Of a stretch of 10,928 nt of DNA, positions 5,582 through 10,928 are shown piece by piece. The stretch's first letter is position 1; every line of letters begins with the position of its first letter. Below the pieces are notes generated by a model, which ran no database searches, was not told where the DNA came from, and saw nothing but the letters and a program-made list of their open reading frames with translations. The position numbers were made by a program, and so were the translations under genes. The stretch is from contig CAKQCV010000077.1 in assembly GCA_934217675.1 (NCBI GenBank), positions 1 through 10,928 on the forward strand, given 5' to 3'. The DNA comes from an uncultured Prevotella sp. (GTDB lineage Bacteria; Bacteroidota; Bacteroidia; Bacteroidales; Bacteroidaceae).

Positions 5582-7651
5582 TTATAACTTTCTTATATCT
5601 ATTTTTCCCTTTATGGTCAGGGTAATGTGGCATCCTGCCACTTTTCCGTTGTTGTCATGCACATTTTTTATGTCCATGTCCATTTTAGTCCTTTTCCCCC
5701 TTTTGTTCACGGCTGCCATAGTTTGTCGTATGATGTTCATACCAAGTCCGTTTCCTGATCCTTTCGTACTGTCAAAGCCCCTTCCGTTGTCTTCAACGCT
5801 GATTGTTGTTTCATCATTGTTTCTATCCACATTGATACTAAGCTTTTGTAGTCTGTCAAGTCCTTTCAAACCATGCTTAATTGAATTTTCTGCGAGTATT
5901 TGTATTGACATCGACGGAATGTAAATGCCTTCTATGTTGTCTGGCACTTTTAGAGTAAAGCTGAAGTCTGGTCTTAGGATATAACTTTGCACTTCCACGT
6001 ATTTTTTCACAAAGTCCAGTTCATCCTTCAGCGGTATGAAAGTGTCGCGGCTTATGTCTAACGATTTCCTTATCAGTTGTGCAAGAGCCATAAGTTCATC
6101 CTTTTCTTTCTGTCCGGCAGTATATATCCGGTTGTTAAGGATATTGAATATAAAGTGTGGAGATATTCTGTTGCGCGTATTCTCAAGTCGCAGCATAAAT
6201 CTCTCCATCTTGCCGGCAATTTGTTTTTTTCTTACTTGAAGAGTGAGTACTATTGTGAATAGTATAACTATTATCAATACCAAGAGTAACCCTCCGATTA
6301 CAGTTCTTGCTTCTGCAGCTTTCTGTTCTTTTTCAGCCATTGCTATATCGTGATGGAGCGATAGCGTGTCTTCACTGAATCTTTGTATAATTTCCGATGC
6401 TCTCATATACGAATTGCTTTTCGTTATGGAGTCTTCCTTCTGGTCTTCGGCAATCTTGTTTTGAAGTGCAGCGAGTGCATTTCCTGTTGCCACATAATAT
6501 TGCCTTAGATAGTTGTTGCGTATTTTTTGTATGGCATATTCTATATTGGTATATTGCCGTTCGTTTTTCAGTATATGTTCAATTTCGGCATATTCCTTTT
6601 TTTTCAGCAATATTCCGATACGTATGGAATTTCCATAGTGGATGCCAACATCTATATTGTTTTTCTTGAAATAAGGTTCTGCAAGATTCAAGTACATTTC
6701 TGCCTTGCTTATGTTTCCAAGATTCAAATATACATCGGCAATGTTTATTCTGTATAAAGCCGTGTTGAAGCCTTCCTCTTTTTCTGTGCTTTTTACAAGA
6801 GCTTCAAGTCTCTTGAAATATTCAAGCGACTTTTTATATTGTTTGTTTTTGTAGTAATAGCTGCCGAAACTGTTCAGAAAAAACACCTGCATATTTTGCT
6901 GCATCAGATTCATGTATTGTTCGCTCTGCTGGTAATAGCGTTTGGCTTCACTTTGGTCTCCCAGGCTTTCGTATATTCTTGCCAGTCCCATGTATAGTGT
7001 TATGTTCTTTTCTTTTGGCAGTTGCAGTGAGTCAACAAGAAAAAGGGCTCTTCTGTAGTATGACGCAGCTTGTGGCAGATTGTTATCCAGAAAATAAGAA
7101 TCTCCGATATTTGCAGCAATGTCAGAAAGCGAGTTCTTGTTTTCACTGTCCATAATCTTCGAGAATGCCATCTTGTGTAGCTTTATTACTCCTTTCATGT
7201 CCGACTGTAATAGCTGTTTCCAGCCAGCCTCGTATTCGTATGCATTGCCAAGAATATTATTTGTGCGCTCGTTAGATGGAAGTTTGTTCAGCGTCTTTTT
7301 CACTTTGTCCAGATAAAGCATCATGGAGTCGCTATTGTTTTTTTTCATGTATTGCTTTCCAATTCTAACAGCATATTCACACCATTCAATGCTGTCTTTT
7401 GCATTTCTGATTCCATTTTCCAGCATTCTTTCTGCTGACGGTGACATTTTGTTTATTGAGTCATCGAGAGCAGCAAGTTTCTTTATGCGTATGGAGTCAT
7501 ATTCAGACATATTGCAGTCGTTTTTTTCTTTGCAGCAACACATTATGACGGTTGCTGCAGCAATACATCCTAAGCCCCATAGATAGCGTAATATTATGTT
7601 TCTGTTGTTCTTCACCGTCTTTTTGTTCTTGGTCAAACATGTTTTTACCAC
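5582..7651 (-). CDS. TPR-containing sensor histidine kinase (His_kinase/PF06580 type)
   Basis: A 689-residue membrane sensor kinase. A hydrophobic N-terminus (about 19-37) ends in VIMCCCKEK, a possible lipobox with Cys38 or a neighbour lipidated. Tetratricopeptide-like helical pairs follow at about 173-206, 216-250, 255-288 and 294-330; this part is probably periplasmic and senses a protein or peptide. A helix at about 425-449 leads to the membrane segment 451-472. The kinase core has the phosphoacceptor His499 in ISPHFIFNILNN, the N box AENSIKHG (Asn589), DNGRGFD (621-627) and the G box GSGNGLGM (631-638). All catalytic motifs are intact. The start is GTG at 7651; no in-frame ATG exists before Met37, and an in-frame stop lies about 20 bases upstream. 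A TTG at codon 6 is the alternative. The response regulator follows 22 bp downstream. Confidence 0.92.
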   Translation of the reverse strand: MVKTCLTKNKKTVKNNRNIILRYLWGLGCIAAATVIMCCCKEKNDCNMSEYDSIRIKKLAALDDSINKMSPSAERMLENGIRNAKDSIEWCEYAVRIGKQYMKKNNSDSMMLYLDKVKKTLNKLPSNERTNNILGNAYEYEAGWKQLLQSDMKGVIKLHKMAFSKIMDSENKNSLSDIAANIGDSYFLDNNLPQAASYYRRALFLVDSLQLPKEKNITLYMGLARIYESLGDQSEAKRYYQQSEQYMNLMQQNMQVFFLNSFGSYYYKNKQYKKSLEYFKRLEALVKSTEKEEGFNTALYRINIADVYLNLGNISKAEMYLNLAEPYFKKNNIDVGIHYGNSIRIGILLKKKEYAEIEHILKNERQYTNIEYAIQKIRNNYLRQYYVATGNALAALQNKIAEDQKEDSITKSNSYMRASEIIQRFSEDTLSLHHDIAMAEKEQKAAEARTVIGGLLLVLIIVILFTIVLTLQVRKKQIAGKMERFMLRLENTRNRISPHFIFNILNNRIYTAGQKEKDELMALAQLIRKSLDISRDTFIPLKDELDFVKKYVEVQSYILRPDFSFTLKVPDNIEGIYIPSMSIQILAENSIKHGLKGLDRLQKLSINVDRNNDETTISVEDNGRGFDSTKGSGNGLGMNIIRQTMAAVNKRGKRTKMDMDIKNVHDNNGKVAGCHITLTIKGKIDIRKL

Positions 7652-7661
7652 AAATACCCTA

Positions 7662-7693
7662 CAAATTTACGTAAAAAACTTTTCTTGTGCAAA
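7662..7693 (-). promoter_or_regulatory. Bacteroidota promoter of the histidine kinase/response regulator operon
   Basis: On the minus strand: TTTG (7693-7690), a 20-base spacer and TAAATTTG (7669-7662), a full match to TTTG-N19-21-TAnnTTTG. Transcription should start at about 7656-7659, only 5-8 bases before the GTG start of the kinase, so the message would be nearly leaderless. Confidence 0.7.
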
Positions 7694-7815
7694 AACATTT
7701 TCTTATTCTTGTTTACTTTTACAGTTTATATTAGATTTTCTTTTCCTTATAACCGCATATTTTGACTGTTTAATCCTTGATATTGCCGTTTGCTCCAAAT
7801 GTGGCAAAACTGCTG

Positions 7816-7846
7816 TTGTGGCAATCATTTTTTAGTATTATATTTG
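7816..7846 (+). promoter_or_regulatory. Plus-strand Bacteroidota-type promoter in the spacer
   Basis: TTG (7816-7818, followed by T) is 20 bases from TATATTTG (7839-7846), which fits the -7 consensus TAnnTTTG; the -33 match is TTG rather than the full TTTG. The predicted start is around 7852. No protein gene follows on this strand. Confidence 0.45.
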
Positions 7847-7851
7847 CAAAA

Positions 7852-7967
7852 GAGAATTAGATTAAGCCTAACACAAAAACCAACGCAGAACTAATTATAT
7901 ATATATTGAATCGTAAATAAAGGGTATGTAAATTTTAATAATTGTTACATGCCCTTTATTGCTTTTA
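7852..7967 (+). ncRNA. Candidate small RNA (predicted, unnamed)
   Basis: Between a plausible plus-strand promoter (7816-7846) and a strong hairpin with a following T-rich stretch (7916-7967) lies about 115 bases without an open reading frame; the only ATG, in the stem, is followed at once by a stop. AATTAG (about 7855-7860) can pair with CTAATT (about 7891-7896), giving a possible 5' domain before the terminator hairpin. I recognise no known RNA family. The case rests only on promoter, lack of coding capacity and terminator-like end, so it is a hypothesis. Confidence 0.3.
7916..7967 (+). terminator. 16 bp stem-loop, probable plus-strand intrinsic terminator
   Basis: AATAAAGGGTATGTAA (7916-7931) pairs with TTACATGCCCTTTATT (7945-7960) through all 16 positions with one G-U wobble, around a 13-base loop, and is followed by GCTTTTAT. 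In the minus direction the same wobble becomes a C-A mismatch and no T-run follows, so plus-strand use is favoured. The stem is rich in A-T pairs apart from a GGG/CCC core and the T-run is short, so termination may be incomplete. Confidence 0.5.
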
Positions 7968-8026
7968 TAAAAACTTTAGCATAAATGTTAACATGTAACT
8001 TTGCATGCAGATAGATATCGTTTTGT

Positions 8027-8163
8027 CGTCAGTGCAGTATGCTTGCACTGGCGGTGCAATATGTCAGCACCGTTATCCCTCACATCCATCACTTCATCCC
8101 TCACTGCGTTAAAGTATTGGTTATTAGGTATATATACTTAAAAAAGTGAGGGATGAGGGATAA
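8027..8163. repeat. Composite inverted-repeat element with 9-base tandem units (MITE/REP-like)
   Basis: Two related palindromes stand 22 bases apart: GTGCAGTATGCTTGCAC (8032-8048) and GTGCAATATGTCAGCAC (8054-8070), identical at 13 of 17 positions with the differences mostly in the loop. Their extended stems (8027-8053 and 8052-8072) share bases, so only one full-length stem can form at a time. Directly after come units ATCCCTCAC (8075-8083), ATCCATCAC (8084-8092) and ATCCCTCAC (8096-8104). The opposite arm at 8145-8163 reads AGTGAGGGATGAGGGATAA. CATCCCTCACT (8095-8105) pairs with 8145-8155, and TTATCCCT (8073-8080) with 8156-8163, leaving a 14-base bulge; an inner AGTAT/ATACT stem extends the hairpin. 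It lies in the 3' region of guaA. I believe similar GAGGGATGAGGGAT strings recur in Prevotella genomes, but I cannot verify that here. Confidence 0.6.
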
Positions 8164-8216
8164 AAAAGATTTTTAAAATTTCGTATAATCAAGCCACGAT
8201 ATAGTCGTATTTCCTG

Positions 8217-9827
8217 TTATTCCCACTCTATTGTTGCTGGTGGTTTTGACGAAATGTCGTAGCATACGCGGTTTACTCCACGCACTTTGTTTATAATTTC
8301 GTTGCTCACTTTTGCCATGAAGTCGTATGGCAAATGAGCCCAGTCGGCAGTCATTGCATCTGTTGATGTAACGGCGCGAAGAGCAACAGGATGCTCGTAA
8401 GTGCGCTCGTCACCCATCACTCCGACGCTGCGTACAGTGGAAAGTAGTACAGTGCCAGCTTGCCATATTTGGTCGTATAGAGAAACCTCAATCTCTCCGT
8501 TTTGCATGTTTGCTGGAATTCCTGCCGCCAATACGCGTCGAGCTTCATCACCGCTAAGTTTTACCTTATATTCGCGAAGTCCACGGATGTAAATATCGTC
8601 GGCATCTTGAAGGATACGCACTTTCTCTGGAGTTATGTCGCCAAGGATTCTCACAGCAAGACCTGGTCCAGGGAAAGGATGCCTTGTGATAAGATGCTCT
8701 GGCATTCCGAGCGAACGCCCTACGCGTCGAACCTCATCCTTGAATAGCCATTTAAGTGGTTCGCAAAGTTGCAGGTTCATTTCTTTAGGAAGTCCTCCCA
8801 CATTGTGGTGGCTTTTGATAACCTTTCCGGTAATGTTTAGACTTTCTATGCGGTCAGGATATATAGTACCCTGTGCAAGCCATTTTGCACCAGTCTGCTT
8901 TTTAGCCTCTGCATTGAATACCTCAACGAAGTCCCTTCCGATAATTTTTCGTTTCTGCTCTGGATCTGTAACTCCAGCAAGGTCGGCAAAGAATTTTTCA
9001 GATGCGTCAACGCCAATAACGTTAAGTCCAAGTCCTTCGTAGTCTTTCATGACATCGCGGAATTCGTTTTTGCGAAGCATGCCATGGTCAACGAAGATAC
9101 ATGTCAGATTGCTGCCGATAGCCCTATGTAGCAGAACAGCAGCAACGCTTGAATCTACACCGCCAGAAAGACCAAGAATAACCTTATCATCGCCAAGTTG
9201 GGCTTTTAGTTCCTTTACAGTTGTATCTACAAATGAATCAGCGCTCCAATCCTGTTTGCTTCCGCAAATGTCAACCACAAAATTTTTCAGCAACTGTGTT
9301 CCCTGTAGAGAGTGGAACACTTCCGGGTGGAATTGCACAGCCCATACAGGTTGTTTCGTTGATGCATAAGCAGCAAACTTCACGTTGGCTGTTGAGGCTA
9401 TACATTTATAGTCTTCAGGAATTGCTGTTATGGTGTCGCCGTGGCTCATCCAAACCTGTGAGTTGTCAACGAATCCTTTGAATAGAGGGTTCTCTTTGTC
9501 AAACGTTTCAAGGTTGGCACGTCCGTATTCGCGAGAGTCAGCAGCTTCTACCTTTCCGCCATTGGCATAAGATATAAACTGTGCGCCATAGCAAATACCG
9601 AGTACAGGGATTCTGCCTATAAACTGGCTTAGGTCCACTTTGAAAGCCTCTTTGTCGTGTACGGAGTAGGGGCTTCCGCTAAGGATAACACCTATAACGC
9701 TCTTGTCATCCTTCGGGAATTTGTTATAAGGCATAATCTCGCAGAAGGTGTCCAACTCACGAACGCGTCGCCCAATGAGCTGCGTTGTTTGTGAGCCGAA
9801 GTCCAAAATTATAATCTTCTGTTGCAT
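8217..9827 (-). CDS. guaA: GMP synthase (glutamine-hydrolyzing)
   Basis: Last step of guanine nucleotide synthesis: XMP, ATP and glutamine give GMP, AMP, pyrophosphate and glutamate in the cytosol. The protein has 536 residues and looks complete. The class I glutamine amidotransferase domain (about 3-187) has nucleophile Cys79 in LGICYG, with His167 and Glu169 in FHPEV completing the triad. The ATP pyrophosphatase domain carries the P-loop SGGVDSS (221-227). The C-terminal dimerisation domain contains RHPFPGPGL and ends in the typical KPPATIEWE. The ATG at 9827 directly precedes the conserved IIILDFGSQ strand. The gene follows the nucleotidyltransferase with a 29 bp gap and no separate promoter or purine-riboswitch-like leader that I can see, so it probably relies on read-through from the promoter at 10652-10682. 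Confidence 0.97.
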   Translation of the reverse strand: MQQKIIILDFGSQTTQLIGRRVRELDTFCEIMPYNKFPKDDKSVIGVILSGSPYSVHDKEAFKVDLSQFIGRIPVLGICYGAQFISYANGGKVEAADSREYGRANLETFDKENPLFKGFVDNSQVWMSHGDTITAIPEDYKCIASTANVKFAAYASTKQPVWAVQFHPEVFHSLQGTQLLKNFVVDICGSKQDWSADSFVDTTVKELKAQLGDDKVILGLSGGVDSSVAAVLLHRAIGSNLTCIFVDHGMLRKNEFRDVMKDYEGLGLNVIGVDASEKFFADLAGVTDPEQKRKIIGRDFVEVFNAEAKKQTGAKWLAQGTIYPDRIESLNITGKVIKSHHNVGGLPKEMNLQLCEPLKWLFKDEVRRVGRSLGMPEHLITRHPFPGPGLAVRILGDITPEKVRILQDADDIYIRGLREYKVKLSGDEARRVLAAGIPANMQNGEIEVSLYDQIWQAGTVLLSTVRSVGVMGDERTYEHPVALRAVTSTDAMTADWAHLPYDFMAKVSNEIINKVRGVNRVCYDISSKPPATIEWE

Positions 9828-9856
9828 TTTGTATTATTTATTGTTAATCGTTTTCT

Positions 9857-10618
9857 TTATTCAAAAAACTTTTCTGCTTCTTTCAAGGTATCTATTTTTC
9901 CAACGTCGAGAAGTTTTAGGTTTTGTTTTACATATCCTTTTATAATATGTTTACTGCAAGCTTTCAGATAAAAGTCAATAATGCCGAATTTGTCCGTGAA
10001 CTCTTCGTTCATCATTTTGAACAATCGTGGTGAAATTACGTGTATGCCGGCGAAAGCAAGCATCTTGCAGTTTTTGGGATTAAGTTCAGGGTAGGGGCTC
10101 TTCACTTCTCCAGTTTCAATGTTTGTCCATCCTTTCAGTCTCATGTAGTTGTCAAAGAGCAGATATCGCTTTGTCTTTCTTTCACTTACGAGTAATACGG
10201 CATCAACATCATTCTTTTCTGTTTGTTTATCCTGTACTTCTGTTTCGCAAGCTTTTTGGTAGAATTTCTTCAAGTCAACATTGCTTAGTATGTCAACATT
10301 GTGAATAAGAACAGGTGAGTCAGAATCAAACATTGCTGCTGCTTTTTTTATGCCACCTCCAGTGTCCAGCAGTTTGTCTGTTTCGTCAGATATTTCAATG
10401 TCAAGATTGAAATTGTTGTTTTCCTTTAGATATTCAGTTATTTGAGATGCAAAATGGTGAACATTAACAACAATTCGTTCTGTTCCGGCATCTTTAAGCT
10501 TTTTGATAACGTGTTTTATGAGCGGCTCTCCTCCGACGCAGACCATTGCTTTAGGCATGTGGTCTGTTATTGGTTTCAGTCGGGTTCCGAGTCCCGCCGC
10601 AAAAATCATAGCCTGCAT
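9857..10618 (-). CDS. Sugar-1-phosphate nucleotidyltransferase, MurU/HddC-like
   Basis: A nucleotidyltransferase of 253 residues that makes an NDP-sugar from a sugar 1-phosphate and an NTP. Motifs: AAGLGTRLKP (7-16), the nucleotide-binding loop; PKAM with Lys23; SDETDKLLDTGGGIKKA (77-93), the sugar-side signature shared with MurNAc-1-phosphate uridylyltransferase (MurU) and HddC; and HNVDIL with Asp109, a likely metal ligand. The end LLDVGKIDTLKEAEKFF fits the family. MurU would belong to peptidoglycan sugar recycling, but its usual kinase partner AmgK is not in view, so the substrate is open. In-frame ATGs exist at 10654, 10621 and 10618. The consensus promoter places the transcript start near 10648, which rules out 10654; 10618 gives the family's usual MxAMIFAAG start, and 10621 differs by one Met. 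guaA follows 29 bp downstream. Confidence 0.85.
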   Translation of the reverse strand: MQAMIFAAGLGTRLKPITDHMPKAMVCVGGEPLIKHVIKKLKDAGTERIVVNVHHFASQITEYLKENNNFNLDIEISDETDKLLDTGGGIKKAAAMFDSDSPVLIHNVDILSNVDLKKFYQKACETEVQDKQTEKNDVDAVLLVSERKTKRYLLFDNYMRLKGWTNIETGEVKSPYPELNPKNCKMLAFAGIHVISPRLFKMMNEEFTDKFGIIDFYLKACSKHIIKGYVKQNLKLLDVGKIDTLKEAEKFFE

Positions 10619-10651
10619 CATATTTTTATAATGATAAAATAAATATGCTTG

Positions 10652-10682
10652 CAAATTTACTCATTTTATTTTGAACGGCAAA
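10652..10682 (-). promoter_or_regulatory. Bacteroidota promoter of the nucleotidyltransferase-guaA pair
   Basis: On the minus strand: TTTG (10682-10679), a 19-base spacer and TAAATTTG (10659-10652), a full consensus match. The start is predicted near 10648, giving a leader of about 30 nt. This also decides the start codon of the first gene, because the ATG at 10654 would lie upstream of the transcript. Confidence 0.72.
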
Positions 10683-10752
10683 ATATATTCTGTATCCTTA
10701 TCCAAAAATATGTTTATGCAGATATGGAATAATGATAATCTTTGCTGTCCAC

Positions 10753-10781
10753 GTAACTTTTTGAATATTCTCAAAAGTTAC
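10753..10781. repeat. 29 bp palindrome between divergent promoters
   Basis: GTAACTTTT (10753-10761) and AAAAGTTAC (10773-10781) are perfect 9-base inverted arms; the 11-base centre contains GAATATTC, itself a palindrome. Neither strand has a T-run after it, so it does not look like a terminator. An operator for a dimeric regulator or a recombination site are both possible; I cannot choose between them. Confidence 0.5.
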
Positions 10782-10819
10782 TGATTGGGTGGGTTCTATA
10801 TGAATTTTTGTTAAATCTA

Positions 10820-10850
10820 TTGTTGCGTATAGTATTTATACGTATATTTG
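10820..10850 (+). promoter_or_regulatory. Plus-strand promoter ahead of the Rhs-like fragment
   Basis: TTG (10820-10822), 20 bases, then TATATTTG (10843-10850) fits the Bacteroidota consensus apart from the first T of the -33 box. The predicted start at about 10856 falls inside the Rhs-like reading frame, so this promoter cannot give a message that includes an upstream start codon for that frame. Confidence 0.45.
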
Positions 10851-10851
10851 C

Positions 10852-10928
10852 AACGACCTCGGACAACTGCGCTATGTCCTCTCACCAGAATACCAAAACG
10901 CAGGCTACAAGGATAAATATGTATACGA
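10852..10928 (+). pseudogene. 5'-truncated Rhs/YD-repeat protein fragment, continues past the right edge
   Basis: The frame beginning AAC GAC CTC GGA encodes NDLGQLRYVLSPEYQ followed by NAGYKDKYVY. This resembles the YD-repeat module of Bacteroidota Rhs-type proteins, in which a dLGqLrYVLPP-like stretch precedes the next YxYD repeat. Rhs proteins are large secreted shell-forming polypeptides that carry toxin tips. Upstream in the same frame the sequence stays open to a stop at 10801-10803, but it has no ATG and the encoded residues (about IFVKSIVAYSIYTYIC) do not look like Rhs. The repeat therefore begins abruptly, with no signal peptide or N-terminal domain, as expected for a displaced or truncated copy. 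Whether the rest is open, and whether it carries a toxin tip, cannot be seen. An overlapping frame from the ATG at 10874 is also open to the edge but resembles nothing I know. Confidence 0.55.

Larger units (their letters stand above)
7652..8216. other. 565 bp gene-free, structure-rich spacer between the histidine kinase and guaA
   Basis: No convincing protein gene lies here on either strand; the one longer open frame on the plus strand (7596-7835) mostly overlaps the kinase promoter and start and looks like low-complexity AT-rich chance. The spacer holds the kinase promoter at its left end, a plus-strand promoter and terminator-like hairpin (7816-7967), a second plus-strand -7-like box (7996-8003) and a composite inverted-repeat element (8027-8163). 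Both flanking genes read leftward, so a plus-strand transcription unit in this spacer would be independent of them. Confidence 0.7.
10622..10928. other. AT-rich right-edge spacer
   Basis: About 230 bases without an intact gene separate the nucleotidyltransferase from an Rhs-like fragment. It holds two promoters pointing away from each other (10652-10682 leftward, 10820-10850 rightward) and a 29 bp palindrome (10753-10781). Nothing recognisable was seen at 10683-10752 or 10782-10819. Confidence 0.6.

Noticed and set aside
7596..7835. Plus-strand open frame of 79 codons, hydrophobic and Phe/Cys rich
   Set aside because: It covers the kinase start and promoter and reflects T-rich sequence; there is no promoter ahead of it and no similarity to a known small protein.
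7916..7960. Long inverted repeat as an insertion-sequence end or attachment site
   Set aside because: No transposase or integrase, no target duplication and no second copy are seen; position after a promoter and before a T-rich stretch fits a terminator better.
8075..8104. Three 9-base units resembling a tiny CRISPR-like or VNTR array
   Set aside because: The units are nearly contiguous, without unique spacers of CRISPR size, and have a matching inverted arm at 8145-8163, so this is an inverted-repeat element. No cas genes are present.
8635..9042. Plus-strand open frame of 135 codons
   Set aside because: It is antisense to the conserved ATP-pyrophosphatase part of guaA and looks like a shadow frame.
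9828..9856. Purine riboswitch upstream of guaA
   Set aside because: The gap is 29 bp and AT-rich with no aptamer-like helices, and the operon leader near 10620-10648 is also too short.
10874..10928. Alternative plus-strand start ATG at 10874 giving MSSHQNTKTQ...
   Set aside because: It would suit the promoter spacing, but the overlapping frame reads as an Rhs repeat while this one resembles nothing; too short to support.

Overview
The window looks chromosomal and comes from a member of the Bacteroidota, most likely order Bacteroidales (Prevotella/Segatella or Bacteroides-like; genus is inference). Four things point there. Several intergenic regions carry the Bacteroidota sigma-ABfr promoter (TTTG-N19-20-TAnnTTTG) instead of a -35/-10 pair. 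Genes lack clear Shine-Dalgarno sequences. The families DUF4199, DUF6452 and DUF6048 and the TPR-histidine kinase/LytTR pair are typical of the group. The signal recognition particle RNA has the long apical hairpin seen in Bacteroidota.

Layout: (1) At 1-211, on the minus strand, one promoter drives SRP RNA followed directly by tRNA-Thr(UGU), which is cut by the left edge. (2) At 262-4805, a plus-strand cluster of six genes has gaps of 38 bp or less and one 50 bp overlap. It encodes a DUF4199 membrane protein, a polyprenyl-phosphate-type GT2 glycosyltransferase, a DUF6452 lipoprotein, a DUF6048 outer-membrane-like protein, an ApbE flavin transferase and a Crp/Fnr regulator. (3) At 4810-7693, a minus-strand two-component system, convergent with the cluster and 4 bp away: a TPR sensor histidine kinase, then its LytTR response regulator, with a very good promoter. 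(4) At 7652-8216, 565 bp without a protein gene but rich in structure: a plus-strand promoter followed by a terminator-like hairpin (candidate small RNA), then a composite repeat element of two related small palindromes plus a long inverted repeat built of GAGGGAT units. (5) At 8217-10682, a minus-strand pair: a MurU-like sugar-phosphate nucleotidyltransferase followed by guaA (GMP synthase), from one consensus promoter. (6) At 10683-10928, an AT-rich spacer with a 29 bp palindrome, a plus-strand promoter, and the start of an Rhs/YD-repeat reading frame that has no start codon and looks 5'-truncated; it runs off the right edge.

Most genes are ordinary housekeeping or envelope functions. The less ordinary parts are the structured 7652-8216 spacer, the orphan Rhs fragment with a promoter at its edge, the SRP RNA/tRNA junction that a single RNase P cut could resolve, and the near-leaderless GTG start of the histidine kinase. 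I did not find a clearly new multi-gene system. The best candidates for something undescribed are the small RNA and the repeat element.
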